From Defluviitaleaceae bacterium (GTDB lineage: Bacteria > Bacillota > Clostridia > Lachnospirales > WRBF01), in assembly GCA_009784685.1 (NCBI GenBank), contig WRBF01000007.1:1-57758 (forward strand): a stretch of DNA of 57,758 nucleotides. Reading direction: 5' to 3'. The notes beneath the pieces are model-generated. The model was not told the DNA's origin and ran no database searches. It saw only the letters and a program-made list of their open reading frames with translations. Made by a program: the position numbers and the translations under genes. Positions 34,692 to 43,993 of the stretch are shown piece after piece (the first letter of the stretch is position 1; each line of letters starts with the position of its first letter).

Positions 34692-36242
34692 TTATATCGC
34701 ATTAAAACGTTCTAGCATTTCTAAACTTGTTTTTGTGGTTGATAGACCACCAAGCCCTGTACATCTTAACTCATGAGGGATTGATCGCCCAACTGAATCA
34801 AGCGCAGAAATTGTTTCGTCAAGCGGTATTACAACATCAAACCCGGAAACAGCCATATTTGCGCTTGCTACAGCGTTAAATGCCGCTAATATATTTTTAC
34901 CAAGACATGGAACCTCAACTTTGTTACCGACAGGGTCACAAACTAGCCCCAATATGTTTTGCAATGCCATGGATGCCGCCCCAAGGCATGTTTTTACAGA
35001 ACCGCCTGAAATTTCAGCAACCACTGCCGCAGCCATTCCTGACCCGACACCGCATTCAGCTTGACACCCGCAAACTTCTGCTGCAAATGTTGAATGATGT
35101 GCGATAATAACGCCTATTAAACCGGAAGAGAGTAGGGCATGTGCTATCTTTTCGTTGCTTAGGTTTAACTCTTTTTTAAGAGCAAAAAGGCATCCGCTTA
35201 TACATCCGCAAGAACCAGCGGTTGGTGCAGCAACAAATACACCCATTGATGTTTTAATATCCATAAATCTCGTTACATATTTGATAATATTCTTATTAAA
35301 ACTACCGCCAATTACATTGTCATTCATTTCAATAAGATGTGATTGATTTTGAAGTATCCGGTCTTTTACTTCGCTGCTGCTAGTGGCTTCGATTGACATT
35401 TCAAGAATTTTTACAATATCATTCATTTTGCTAATAATCGCATCTACAGAAAGCCCGCTTCTTTCACTTTCATACAAAACAGCAAGTTCGTAAAGTGACA
35501 TATTGCTTCCTTTTGCGTAACAATATATCTCCTTTGCTGTAATGAACGGAACTTTAGGGTCAATTTGCGACATAACAGGCAAGATAGGGTGCAGTTGTAC
35601 TATTTCTGAGTTAATAGAAATGAAATCAAACGCCAGTTCTTCTTTTGATTTTACATTAATAAGGGACTTTTCGTCTTTATGTGATAGGTTGATAATATAA
35701 TCATGTTTTAGCTCACAATTAATTTTATGAATTATAGATTTTGAATCTGAATCATCGCACATAATAAGCGTTTCAAAAAAACCGCCGTCTACTGATATAT
35801 TAAACCCCATATAATCAGTAATTTCTATCATACCGCCGCCTACGGATAAAGCAGTTAAATGATATAGTTTATTATCAGATGAGACAAACTCTATGTAATA
35901 TGCGTTAGGGTGTCCTTCACCTATTTCTTTTACCTCGAATATGCAGTCAATTCCTGCTTCTTTTGTATATTCGTAAGCATCGGGAATCCTTTTGTCATCA
36001 GTTTCAAATCCCAATATCCCTGCAAGTAAACCTATATCAGATCCTTGGCTTTTATATGTAGTAGCAAGGGAGCTTTTAGAATCGAACGAGAATTTGACCT
36101 TCTTGACATTTTTATTGTAGGCAAGCTGTCTTACCACATTTCCAATTCTAACTGATGCGGCTGTATGTGAACTTGAATGACCTATCATAACAGGTCCGAT
36201 TACATCATTAAAAATACTTGGATACTGCTTAATGTCAATCAT
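34692..36242 (-). CDS. Single-chain Fe-S L-serine dehydratase-like enzyme
   Basis: A 516-residue protein fusing the beta (residues 1-200) and alpha (about 240-516) parts of iron-sulfur L-serine ammonia-lyase, which turns serine into pyruvate and ammonia. The beta part has GPVMIGHSSSHTAASVRIG. The alpha part has APTAGSCGCISGCL, VCGCQAECGVGSGMAAA and LGLVCDPVGNKVEVPCLGKN, giving the Cys residues for the [4Fe-4S] cluster. The last motif reads CLGKN where typical enzymes have CIERN, so substrate preference may differ. ATG at 36242 has GGGG six bases before; an in-frame ATG at 36254 has no site. It is upstream of the hydroxyproline-type genes and likely co-transcribed with them. Confidence 0.85.
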   Translation of the reverse strand: MIDIKQYPSIFNDVIGPVMIGHSSSHTAASVRIGNVVRQLAYNKNVKKVKFSFDSKSSLATTYKSQGSDIGLLAGILGFETDDKRIPDAYEYTKEAGIDCIFEVKEIGEGHPNAYYIEFVSSDNKLYHLTALSVGGGMIEITDYMGFNISVDGGFFETLIMCDDSDSKSIIHKINCELKHDYIINLSHKDEKSLINVKSKEELAFDFISINSEIVQLHPILPVMSQIDPKVPFITAKEIYCYAKGSNMSLYELAVLYESERSGLSVDAIISKMNDIVKILEMSIEATSSSEVKDRILQNQSHLIEMNDNVIGGSFNKNIIKYVTRFMDIKTSMGVFVAAPTAGSCGCISGCLFALKKELNLSNEKIAHALLSSGLIGVIIAHHSTFAAEVCGCQAECGVGSGMAAAVVAEISGGSVKTCLGAASMALQNILGLVCDPVGNKVEVPCLGKNILAAFNAVASANMAVSGFDVVIPLDETISALDSVGRSIPHELRCTGLGGLSTTKTSLEMLERFNAI

Positions 36243-36288
36243 CTCCGTCCCCATTAGTTATCTATTGTATTGCAAGGATAATGCGGTA

Positions 36289-37374
36289 TTAATTCCCATG
36301 CTTCTTAGCATTTTGCTCTTTCGCAAATTTTCTGGCGTTTTTCACTCCTCCGACCCCTTTAAACATTTCATTAATTTTGGCATGTTCAATTTGTCTTGAA
36401 TTTAGACCATCATATCCAGCTTCTTTTTTTAATTTTTGATAACTTAAAAACCTGTCGAGAGAAAGGCTTCCATCTTTGATAGCTTTTTGGACGGCACAAT
36501 TCGGTTCGTTGTTGTGTGAACAATCATTAAATTTGCACATCATCGCAAAGCCATCAATATCTGAAAATGATTTCGAAAAATCAGCACTTTCTATGCCAAT
36601 TTCTCTCATACCGGGTGTATCAATAACCATACCACCCTGTTCAAGCATAATAATTTCACGCTTTGTTGTTGTATGTCTACCTTTATCGTCGTTTCTTAAT
36701 CCGCCTGTCTTAATGCTTCTATCCTCAATTAAACAGTTGATAAGTGTAGACTTCCCGACGCCTGATGAACCTATAAATGCAATTGTTTTACCTTCTTCAA
36801 CATAATCTAATATCTGTACATAACCCTCTTGATTAAAGCTTGATGTTATGACTATATCTGCGCCGATTGCGACAGAATTAACCTCGTTAAGTCTTTCATC
36901 AATATCATCACATAAATCAGACTTAGTCAAGACAACAACAGGAGTTGCACCACTGTCCCATGAAATTGACAAATAGCGTTCAATGCGGCGAAGATTAAAA
37001 TCATTATTCAATGACATGCATATAAACACTGTGTCAATATTACTTGCTATCACTTGGCTGTCGTTTGAAGTTCCTGCTGTTTTTCTAATAAATGCGCTTT
37101 TTCTTGAAAGCACATGATGTATTATAGCATTGCCTTCTGTATCGGTAGTTCTGTCTATCATTACAAAATCGCCAACCGACGGATAATCTATAAGACTGCT
37201 TACATCAAAACGAAATTTACCAGAAACCTCAGCTGTTATCTCACCATTCTCGCACATAATCTTATACATATTTTTATGTTGAGAAAAAACCCGTCCAACG
37301 TAAAAGTCCGGATACAAATTAGCTTCTGTTAAAAAAATATTGTTAAATCCAAGTTTTTCTAAATCAATTTTCAA
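36289..37374 (-). CDS. rsgA: Ribosome small subunit GTPase RsgA
   Basis: A 361-residue circularly permuted GTPase that checks late 30S assembly. An N-terminal OB fold (about 20-95) is followed by G4 TKSD, G1 GSSGVGKST and G3 DTPGMREIG, then the zinc knuckle region CKFNDCSHNNEPNC near 290. The start is TTG at 37374 behind GGATGG. It follows the yfcE-like gene by 19 bases in a minus-strand run. Confidence 0.95.
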   Translation of the reverse strand: MKIDLEKLGFNNIFLTEANLYPDFYVGRVFSQHKNMYKIMCENGEITAEVSGKFRFDVSSLIDYPSVGDFVMIDRTTDTEGNAIIHHVLSRKSAFIRKTAGTSNDSQVIASNIDTVFICMSLNNDFNLRRIERYLSISWDSGATPVVVLTKSDLCDDIDERLNEVNSVAIGADIVITSSFNQEGYVQILDYVEEGKTIAFIGSSGVGKSTLINCLIEDRSIKTGGLRNDDKGRHTTTKREIIMLEQGGMVIDTPGMREIGIESADFSKSFSDIDGFAMMCKFNDCSHNNEPNCAVQKAIKDGSLSLDRFLSYQKLKKEAGYDGLNSRQIEHAKINEMFKGVGGVKNARKFAKEQNAKKHGN

Positions 37375-37393
37375 TTTTTACCATCCTAATATT

Positions 37394-37879
37394 TTAAAGC
37401 TTTAAAGTTACAATGCCGGCAACGGCATTTTCATCAGTAATATCAATCACTCCAAAAGAACGCCGCCCATTAGTCCCTTTATACGTAATGCTCCCGGGGT
37501 TCATAAATAAAATTTCACTGTCATAAAATATATCAGCTTTATGAGTGTGCCCAAATAAACAAATATCTACAGATTTTTCTTTAGCTGCGGATATTATTTT
37601 ACTATAGCCAGATTTTACTGAATACAAATGCCCATGAGTGATAAATATTCTTTTGTTCGCAATCTCAAATACATGTTCTTCTCTTCCGATATTGTCAACA
37701 TCACAATTTCCAAGCACGTTGTAGAAATTAATGTTTGAATAAATATATTTATACTCATCGACATCATCGTAACCGTCTCCCAAATGGATTATACAGCCTA
37801 CATAAGCGATTATTTTGTCGAGTGCTTTATCAATACCGTATGTTTTTTTATGCGAATCACTAAATACAGCTATTTTCAT
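37394..37879 (-). CDS. YfcE/MJ0936-type metallophosphoesterase
   Basis: A 161-residue calcineurin-like phosphoesterase with metal motifs D8-S-H (FSDSHKK), GDGYDD, GNCD, THGH and GHTHKAD. Family members hydrolyse phosphodiesters; the natural substrate is not known. The gene overlaps rdgB by 4 bases (ATGA), the arrangement seen in many Clostridia, where it follows the nucleotide-pool enzyme RdgB. Confidence 0.93.
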   Translation of the reverse strand: MKIAVFSDSHKKTYGIDKALDKIIAYVGCIIHLGDGYDDVDEYKYIYSNINFYNVLGNCDVDNIGREEHVFEIANKRIFITHGHLYSVKSGYSKIISAAKEKSVDICLFGHTHKADIFYDSEILFMNPGSITYKGTNGRRSFGVIDITDENAVAGIVTLKL

Positions 37880-38487
37880 TTAAGATAACCTTTATTGGCT
37901 ATTTCTTCAAGCTTTTTTGCCATATCTCTAAGTGCTTTCCCTCTATGGCTTATACAGTTTTTTAAGTTGATATCCATTTCAGCAGAAGTCATGCCATATT
38001 CTTTAACATAAAATATAGGGTCATATCCAAATCCATTTTCGCCCTTTGGATCGTAAGCTATATGCCCTTCAAAAACACCTTCTGCCGTTATAATATCTCC
38101 GTTTGTAAGAGCGCAGGCTATAACGCAAACAAAGCGCGCTGTTCTTTTTTCAAACGGCACATCTTTAAGCATTTTAAGTATTTCCAAATTTCTTATAGAA
38201 TATGGTGTGTCAATGCCTAAAAACATTGCTGAATGGACACCGGGTTTTTTATCAAGGAAATCTATTTCAATTCCTGAATCATCTGCAAGGGTTGGTTTTT
38301 CGGTTATTTTCATAATGCCGGAAGCTTTTTTGACAGCATTTTCACAAAAGGTATTGCCATCCTCTTCTATTTGGTTGGCAATACCTAATTGTTTCATCGT
38401 GATAATGTTATATCGTGAATCACTCATTATCTTACGAATTTCTTTTAATTTGTTTTCGTTAGATGTAGCAAAAACTATATCTGTCAT
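37876..38487 (-). CDS. rdgB: XTP/dITP diphosphatase (RdgB/HAM1)
   Basis: A 203-residue non-canonical purine NTP pyrophosphatase that removes dITP and XTP from the nucleotide pool. Motifs: FATSNENKLKEI, LADDSGIEIDFLDKKPGVHSA, GFGYDPIF and SHRGKAL. It is four bases downstream of hpf and overlaps the phosphoesterase gene. Together with the hypoxanthine-DNA glycosylase at 16510, the window encodes both pool-level and DNA-level defence against deaminated purines. Confidence 0.96.
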   Translation of the reverse strand: MTDIVFATSNENKLKEIRKIMSDSRYNIITMKQLGIANQIEEDGNTFCENAVKKASGIMKITEKPTLADDSGIEIDFLDKKPGVHSAMFLGIDTPYSIRNLEILKMLKDVPFEKRTARFVCVIACALTNGDIITAEGVFEGHIAYDPKGENGFGYDPIFYVKEYGMTSAEMDINLKNCISHRGKALRDMAKKLEEIANKGYLK

Positions 38488-38491
38488 TTAA

Positions 38492-39031
38492 TTACAGCTC
38501 CGGTTCAATAAGTCCATATTCTCCGTCTTTGCGTGAATACACGACATTAATCTCATCTGTGTTTGAATTTCTAAACATAAAGAAGTCGTGACCTAATAAA
38601 TCCATCTCCATAACCGCTTCTTCCGGGTCCATAGGTTTGAGCGCAAATCGTTTTATTTTCTTTATAGCAGACCGTACTTCATCAGAGACATCTTCCTCTT
38701 TAAACGTTGTTTCATATTCATGCAAGAAAGAATGGTCTTTTCTAGATTTTTTCTTGAGTCTGTCCTTGTATTTGACCATTTGGATATCAATTTTATCTAC
38801 TATTTCGTCTATGGCTGTAAAAACATCAACCGAAGAAACAGCGGCTCTTAAAGTGCGTTTTTGGAGTGGTACAACAACTTCAACAGTGTAGTTGTTTTTA
38901 ACTTGTCCAAATGTAGCATGAATATCCGCATTTTCAGGGAGAATTCTTTCAAGACGCCCCATTTTCGCAGTAAACCTGTCCTTCATATTTTCTGTTACTT
39001 GAATTCCTTTACCAATAAAACTATATTTCAT
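38492..39031 (-). CDS. hpf: Long-form ribosome hibernation promoting factor
   Basis: A 179-residue long HPF. The N-terminal YfiA-like domain (1-100) binds the 30S decoding site. The C-terminal domain (about 125-179: RFALKPMDPEEAVMEMDLLGHDFFMFRNSNTDEINVVYSRKDGEYGLIEP) dimerises to form 100S ribosomes. ATG at 39031 follows GGGGG; an upstream in-frame Met at 39085 would add 18 residues absent from the family. It has its own promoter and leads the rdgB-yfcE-rsgA run. Confidence 0.96.
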   Translation of the reverse strand: MKYSFIGKGIQVTENMKDRFTAKMGRLERILPENADIHATFGQVKNNYTVEVVVPLQKRTLRAAVSSVDVFTAIDEIVDKIDIQMVKYKDRLKKKSRKDHSFLHEYETTFKEEDVSDEVRSAIKKIKRFALKPMDPEEAVMEMDLLGHDFFMFRNSNTDEINVVYSRKDGEYGLIEPEL

Positions 39032-39115
39032 AGTAATGTACCCCCTTATTGATTCATATTCAAAGTGTGCTAGATAATTCGACAAAATAGAGATATCGAA
39101 TGCACCCTATAGAAT

Positions 39116-39144
39116 ATAATAATATATTTTTGGTATTTAGTCAA
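39116..39144 (-). promoter_or_regulatory. Sigma-A promoter of hpf
   Basis: Minus-strand TTGACT (39144-39139), 17 bases, TATTAT (39121-39116). It starts a leader of about 75 bases. Confidence 0.7.
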
Positions 39145-39155
39145 ATTTTTCATTC

Positions 39156-41825
39156 TTACCATATCTTAAATAATCGCTTAAAGTAGCCCGTTATCTTCTT
39201 TATTCCTTCACATCTTTTTATAACATCTGCGTAAACCATTCGCCAAGTAATTTTGATGTTTTCTAATTCCTCGGGTGTTATACCGTTTTGGCTGAATTTA
39301 GCTTTGTAATATATATCTACAGAGTCCGTTATTTGCAAACGTTCAACGCTATAGTTGTATATTGGCAGTCTGTTAACAAAGTTCGCCGGTGTTTCATGCG
39401 CCTTTTTGACATACCCATCATAAGCCCATACTTTCAAAATCTTATCAAAATATGCAACTGCTTGACCACTTGCAGGCATTTTATTTGTTCTGATATAAAA
39501 CAGCCCCATTTTTAATCCTTTATAAATAAGCAGCAACGCCGCCAAACTTAACGCTGAAAGAGCGGCAATTACAATTGGACCTAGTGGTTCTCTGTCGCCT
39601 CGTGTACCAAAAAATCCATCTTGGTTATTGCTTTGAGGTATGTTTGTTTCATCTCCATCTCTGTCAGCACGTGCAGCAACGTCCATTGCAAAGCCCCAAA
39701 GGTCAAAATGTTCGTCAAACCAAGGATCATCAAGGAAATCTTGTGCAAATATATCAAAGTCAGGGGTTACGCCAATTCTTGAATAGTGCTGAGGAGGCGT
39801 AGGTTCGAAAGGAAGCCATCCAAACCCTTCCAAGTAAACATCAACCCATGCATGAGCATGTTCTCCTGTTACAAGGAAGTAATCATCGTTAACTCTTGTT
39901 GAAGGCAATAGATAGCCTACAACATATCTTGTTGGAATACCAACACATCTTAAAAGAATAGCCATAGCTGATGCAAAATACGTACAATAGCCTTCGTCCA
40001 TTTCAAATAAGAAATAATCAACAAAATCCTCTCCAAATGGTAAGCTGTCAACATTTAGGCTGTATCTGAAATTTTCCCGTAAAAATCGTTCAACCGCTTG
40101 TGCTTTTTCAAAATCTGAAGTTAATCCCTCCGTTATTTCTTTTGCCAGGTCAAAAACTCTTTGCGGTAATGTATCTGGAAGCTGAGTAAATCTAGCTCTC
40201 ACTTCTCTTGCATATGCTTCCCATTGTTCATAAATTACTCTAAGTTCAGATGAAAGAAGATCATCATGATTATTAAGCATGTAAGAATAAAAGCCTTCAT
40301 GTGCAATTTCCAGAATAGATTGAATAAATGGGTTGTTATAATCAATTCTTGTATGAGTAAATGAATATCTTGTGTTTTGAGGCAGAACGGTGGTTGACCT
40401 AATGGTGTTGTTACCGTTTATCATAATTTCTACTTCCGGCTGCCAATAAATTTCTAAATTTCTGTCTGATCTATTTGCTGTAAAAAGTGAACCTGTTCTC
40501 ATTCGTCCAATGTCAATAGTAACTTCGTTGTTAAATTTAAACGGAGCAACACCCTCTACCTCTTCAACCCAGTTTAAATATGAAATATATGCATTACTAG
40601 TTAGAAATGCGGGAACTTTATCCGGGCTTATATAAATAGGCATCATTGTGTCGAAATCAAAATAGACACCCCTGTTTTCAGCCGCCCTAAAAACATTTTC
40701 AGTGAAAACATCAAGATTTTGGTGATATGCAAGTCCATAAAGGTCATCTCTAGTGGATATAAATGAAAGCGCAAGCAGAAATCCATAATCTTCATAGTCT
40801 CTAATGCCGGGTAGCCCCCAAACATGTGGGCTTAAAAAGCTTTTAAGAGCTTCTGCGTATTCAGCTCTAAATCCGAATTCATTATCAAAATAAGGCTCAA
40901 ACTCGTTAAAAGTTCCGAGCCATCTGTCGCCAGTGTATGTATCCATAAATCCGCCTATAAGATAAATTCGCTCGTCGCTCCAAACTCGCATTACCTCGTG
41001 GCGGTTTAATCGAACTTGCCCTCCAAGCCGTCCGCTTGAATCCCCAAAGCCGGATGTGTGCAATGAAAAATACTTAGGGTTAAATGTGAAATGTAAAAAA
41101 TCTTGAACAGAAACTATTGGATTTGAAAAAAAAGCAGCAACACCTTCACGATTATAGGTTATATCTGGCTTAGGCATATAAATAGATATAGCTAAAATCA
41201 CAGCACAAACAGGTATTGAAAAAAGAACAAGTTTGTTATTTGAATCCCTTTGCTGTTTTTCTTTTGATGCGCTGTTTAATTTGCGAACAAAAAGTACCAA
41301 CATGGCAAGCAAAAACATAAGAATATAAAAATCTTCAAAAGGGAACCCGAAAGACCAACTTATAATAAAAATTGTAGCCCCTAAGAAAAACAAAGGATAG
41401 AAACTGAACGACCAATATATTGAAATTGAAGCAAGTAAAACGACTAAAAATGCAATCCCTGAAATAATTATAAGTGAATATCCCGGGCTGTAGTCTATGT
41501 ATCCGAGCGAAAACAAAATCGTATTATGAAACATTTGAACCACAGGATAAGTAATCGTTTCAGACCATTCATCCGCAAATGTTTGAGCATAGCCAAAAAT
41601 TATTGCAAGTGAAATAACAGCGCAAGAAGTTATCAAAGTTTTTTTGTTGAAAAATATAAAAGCAGTCAGCACGGTAAACATAAGGCACATCCAAAAAATA
41701 CTTGTAAGGGTATAATCAAGCAAAGTCCCCATAAGTATTGTAACAACCAAAGGAAAGGTGCTTAATATGCCTAAAGTAATGTATATTACAGCATCCAAGA
41801 TTCTTGTTTTTAGATTTTCATGCAC
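39156..41825 (-). CDS. Membrane-bound transglutaminase-like protein (TgpA type)
   Basis: An 889-residue protein. N-terminal membrane helices span residues about 10-210, a large extracellular region follows, and a transglutaminase-like core lies near 575-690: Cys in DEGYCTYFASAMAILLRCVGIPTRYVVGYL, His in TGEHAHAWVDVYLEGFGWLPFEPT. One more membrane helix lies near 765 and a C-terminal cytoplasmic DUF4129-like segment follows. It belongs to the common MoxR-DUF58-transglutaminase module, whose substrate is not known. The start is GTG at 41825 after AGGTGA; it overlaps the DUF58 gene by 8 bases. Confidence 0.9.
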   Translation of the reverse strand: MHENLKTRILDAVIYITLGILSTFPLVVTILMGTLLDYTLTSIFWMCLMFTVLTAFIFFNKKTLITSCAVISLAIIFGYAQTFADEWSETITYPVVQMFHNTILFSLGYIDYSPGYSLIIISGIAFLVVLLASISIYWSFSFYPLFFLGATIFIISWSFGFPFEDFYILMFLLAMLVLFVRKLNSASKEKQQRDSNNKLVLFSIPVCAVILAISIYMPKPDITYNREGVAAFFSNPIVSVQDFLHFTFNPKYFSLHTSGFGDSSGRLGGQVRLNRHEVMRVWSDERIYLIGGFMDTYTGDRWLGTFNEFEPYFDNEFGFRAEYAEALKSFLSPHVWGLPGIRDYEDYGFLLALSFISTRDDLYGLAYHQNLDVFTENVFRAAENRGVYFDFDTMMPIYISPDKVPAFLTSNAYISYLNWVEEVEGVAPFKFNNEVTIDIGRMRTGSLFTANRSDRNLEIYWQPEVEIMINGNNTIRSTTVLPQNTRYSFTHTRIDYNNPFIQSILEIAHEGFYSYMLNNHDDLLSSELRVIYEQWEAYAREVRARFTQLPDTLPQRVFDLAKEITEGLTSDFEKAQAVERFLRENFRYSLNVDSLPFGEDFVDYFLFEMDEGYCTYFASAMAILLRCVGIPTRYVVGYLLPSTRVNDDYFLVTGEHAHAWVDVYLEGFGWLPFEPTPPQHYSRIGVTPDFDIFAQDFLDDPWFDEHFDLWGFAMDVAARADRDGDETNIPQSNNQDGFFGTRGDREPLGPIVIAALSALSLAALLLIYKGLKMGLFYIRTNKMPASGQAVAYFDKILKVWAYDGYVKKAHETPANFVNRLPIYNYSVERLQITDSVDIYYKAKFSQNGITPEELENIKITWRMVYADVIKRCEGIKKITGYFKRLFKIW

Positions 41826-43005
41826 TTTCGTTCACCTGCTTTGTACTATTTTCAGTAATCGAGACACTGAAACAATGTATCCCAACTGTCTCAAGCTCAC
41901 GAATCATGCCCTCACTTAGCCTTAAACAGTTAAAGTAAACTAAAATAACGTTATGTCCTAATTTCTTGGCTTCAATAAGATTTTGGCAAACTATTTCCGT
42001 TAGGTTAGGGGTAAAAAAGACGATATTGCCAATTTCATCCTTGTTTTTAATTATCTTTCTTAAAATATTTTCAGGCGGGATATGGGAATCAAATTCTGCT
42101 TTTGCTAAAATTGGTCTTAACGCATGGAAATCTCTGATCCCGGCACAATTAAATATATTGATACTATCAGATGCATAAATCAGATCAGCGTGCATCTGTC
42201 TATCAGTTATATGCCTTATGACTGATAAAACACGACCCATTATACCATCCTCGTACATTGTTCTTTTTTCAGAGTCTTTAACCGGCAATTTTGACATATC
42301 TAAAACCATAACAACGGCATTATTCCCACTAGCCTGGTGTCTTTTAACAAGCAGCTCGCATCGCTTTGCTGAAAGCTTCCAATGCACCTTTTTTAAGCTG
42401 TCAGAGGGTGTAAACTTTCGTATATCTGCTATTGTATAGTAGTCATCCATTATGGATGCTTTTTTTGCATCTTCTCTCATAGTTAATTCGACTTTGACCG
42501 GAAATGATAAAACGGGAAAAGTTTTTGGGTATACAAGAACAAAATCATCAGATTCTATCTTTTTCTTGAATGTAAAAAGCTTTAAAACATCAAAGATTTT
42601 AATATGATCAACACCGATATGAAATTGTCCTCTATATTTACAAGAATAGCTGACTACTTTTTCTTCAATACTTCTGCTGGAAATCTTTTTTATAAATATA
42701 ATATTAGGGATTAAAACGCCGATATCTGCCTCCGCAAATACAAGTTCAAGTTCATGAACCGGTAAAAAACTGTGATTTTCGAGCATAACAATTATATCAC
42801 TGTCGTCGCCTTTTGTTATTGCGCTATGTCTAAAGAAATGCCGGACAGAAAGCCCTTGTATAGCTATAAATGCATGTAAAAATGACAAAATAGGGATGAT
42901 AATGAGGACATAAAGCATGGCATATGCTGTGTCCGATTCGGTCATAAATATAAATGCCGCCGCTAAAGTTAAGGCTAAAATATAAGCAAATCTGTTTCGC
43001 TTCAT
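41818..43005 (-). CDS. DUF58 family protein
   Basis: A 395-residue protein with two N-terminal membrane helices (about 8-50), a beta-rich central part and the DUF58 hallmark IRKFTPSDSLKKVHWKLSAKRCELLVKRHQ near residues 195-225. A von-Willebrand-A-like fold follows (VVMVLDMSKLP). DUF58 proteins work with MoxR ATPases, probably in assembly of cell-surface complexes. ATGA overlap with moxR upstream. Confidence 0.92.
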   Translation of the reverse strand: MKRNRFAYILALTLAAAFIFMTESDTAYAMLYVLIIIPILSFLHAFIAIQGLSVRHFFRHSAITKGDDSDIIVMLENHSFLPVHELELVFAEADIGVLIPNIIFIKKISSRSIEEKVVSYSCKYRGQFHIGVDHIKIFDVLKLFTFKKKIESDDFVLVYPKTFPVLSFPVKVELTMREDAKKASIMDDYYTIADIRKFTPSDSLKKVHWKLSAKRCELLVKRHQASGNNAVVMVLDMSKLPVKDSEKRTMYEDGIMGRVLSVIRHITDRQMHADLIYASDSINIFNCAGIRDFHALRPILAKAEFDSHIPPENILRKIIKNKDEIGNIVFFTPNLTEIVCQNLIEAKKLGHNVILVYFNCLRLSEGMIRELETVGIHCFSVSITENSTKQVNESA

Positions 43006-43934
43006 CCTACTCTTATTCCCTCTATAGCTTCTTCAATTACGTTAACACTTGTTACTTTGCGCATTTGCGCCTCTTGGCGCATAACCATTCTATGTGCAAG
43101 GACATGCGATGCCATTTTGACAACATCGTCTGGGGTTACAAAGTCTCTTCCGTTATACAGTGCCCAAGCTTGTGCTGCCTTATAGAGATTTAAAGAACCC
43201 CTTGGGCTTGCCCCAAGCTCAACATATCTGTGCCGTCTTGTTTGATCAACGACGGAAACGATGTATTCGGTTATTTTTTCGTTAACAAAAATGTTCTCAA
43301 CTGCTTTTTGAATATCTGATACTTCATTACAATTAATAACAGCTGGCAGCATGTTAAGTGGGCTTTCACCTTTGAACCGTTCTAAAATAAGGGCTTCTTC
43401 CCTCAGTGTTGGATACCCTATCGAAATTCGCATGAAAAACCTGTCAAGCTGTGCTTCCGGAAGAGGAAACGTCCCTAAATATTCAACCGGGTTTTGTGTA
43501 GCCAAAACCATAAACGGCTGGGGTAGGGTATATGTATTTCCATCAACAGTAACTTGGCGTTCTTCCATAGCTTCAAGAAGGCTCGATTGAGTTTTTGGAG
43601 ACGTTCTATTAATTTCATCCGCAAGTATAAAGTGGCTCATTATAGCACCCTCTTTATAGTCCATAGTGCCTGTCGCCATATTATAAACCGAGAATCCTGT
43701 AATATCAGAAGGCATAATATCGGGCGTAAATTGAATTCTCCTAAAAGTTCCATCAACAGATTTCGCAAGCGCATTAGCAAAACTTGTCTTACCGACACCC
43801 GGAACATCTTCTATCAGTAAATGACCACGGCACAAAAGGCAAATAAGCCCAAGTTCAACAGCTTCTCTTTTTCCTATCATGACCTTTTCCATATTGTCAA
43901 CTAGTTCATTAAGCCTATTTGAATAATTTTCCAT
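43002..43934 (-). CDS. MoxR-family AAA+ ATPase
   Basis: A 310-residue MoxR ATPase with Walker A DVPGVGKTS near residues 39-47, Walker B FILADEINRTSPKTQSSLLEAMEERQVTVDG, sensor 1 ATQNPVEYLGTFPLPEAQLDRF and sensor 2 GASPRGSLNLYKAAQAWAL. These ATPases act as chaperones for metal-cofactor or surface-complex assembly. First gene of the three-gene module with DUF58 and the transglutaminase-like protein. Confidence 0.95.
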   Translation of the reverse strand: MENYSNRLNELVDNMEKVMIGKREAVELGLICLLCRGHLLIEDVPGVGKTSFANALAKSVDGTFRRIQFTPDIMPSDITGFSVYNMATGTMDYKEGAIMSHFILADEINRTSPKTQSSLLEAMEERQVTVDGNTYTLPQPFMVLATQNPVEYLGTFPLPEAQLDRFFMRISIGYPTLREEALILERFKGESPLNMLPAVINCNEVSDIQKAVENIFVNEKITEYIVSVVDQTRRHRYVELGASPRGSLNLYKAAQAWALYNGRDFVTPDDVVKMASHVLAHRMVMRQEAQMRKVTSVNVIEEAIEGIRVG

Positions 43935-43993
43935 TAACTAATTTGCCCCTTTGCCCTTCAAATTAATGACTATTTCATCTTAAATCTAAATCT

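Noticed and set aside
39156-43934. MoxR-DUF58-transglutaminase module as a novel system
   Set aside because: This is a widespread and already described gene set, with normal domains and order.
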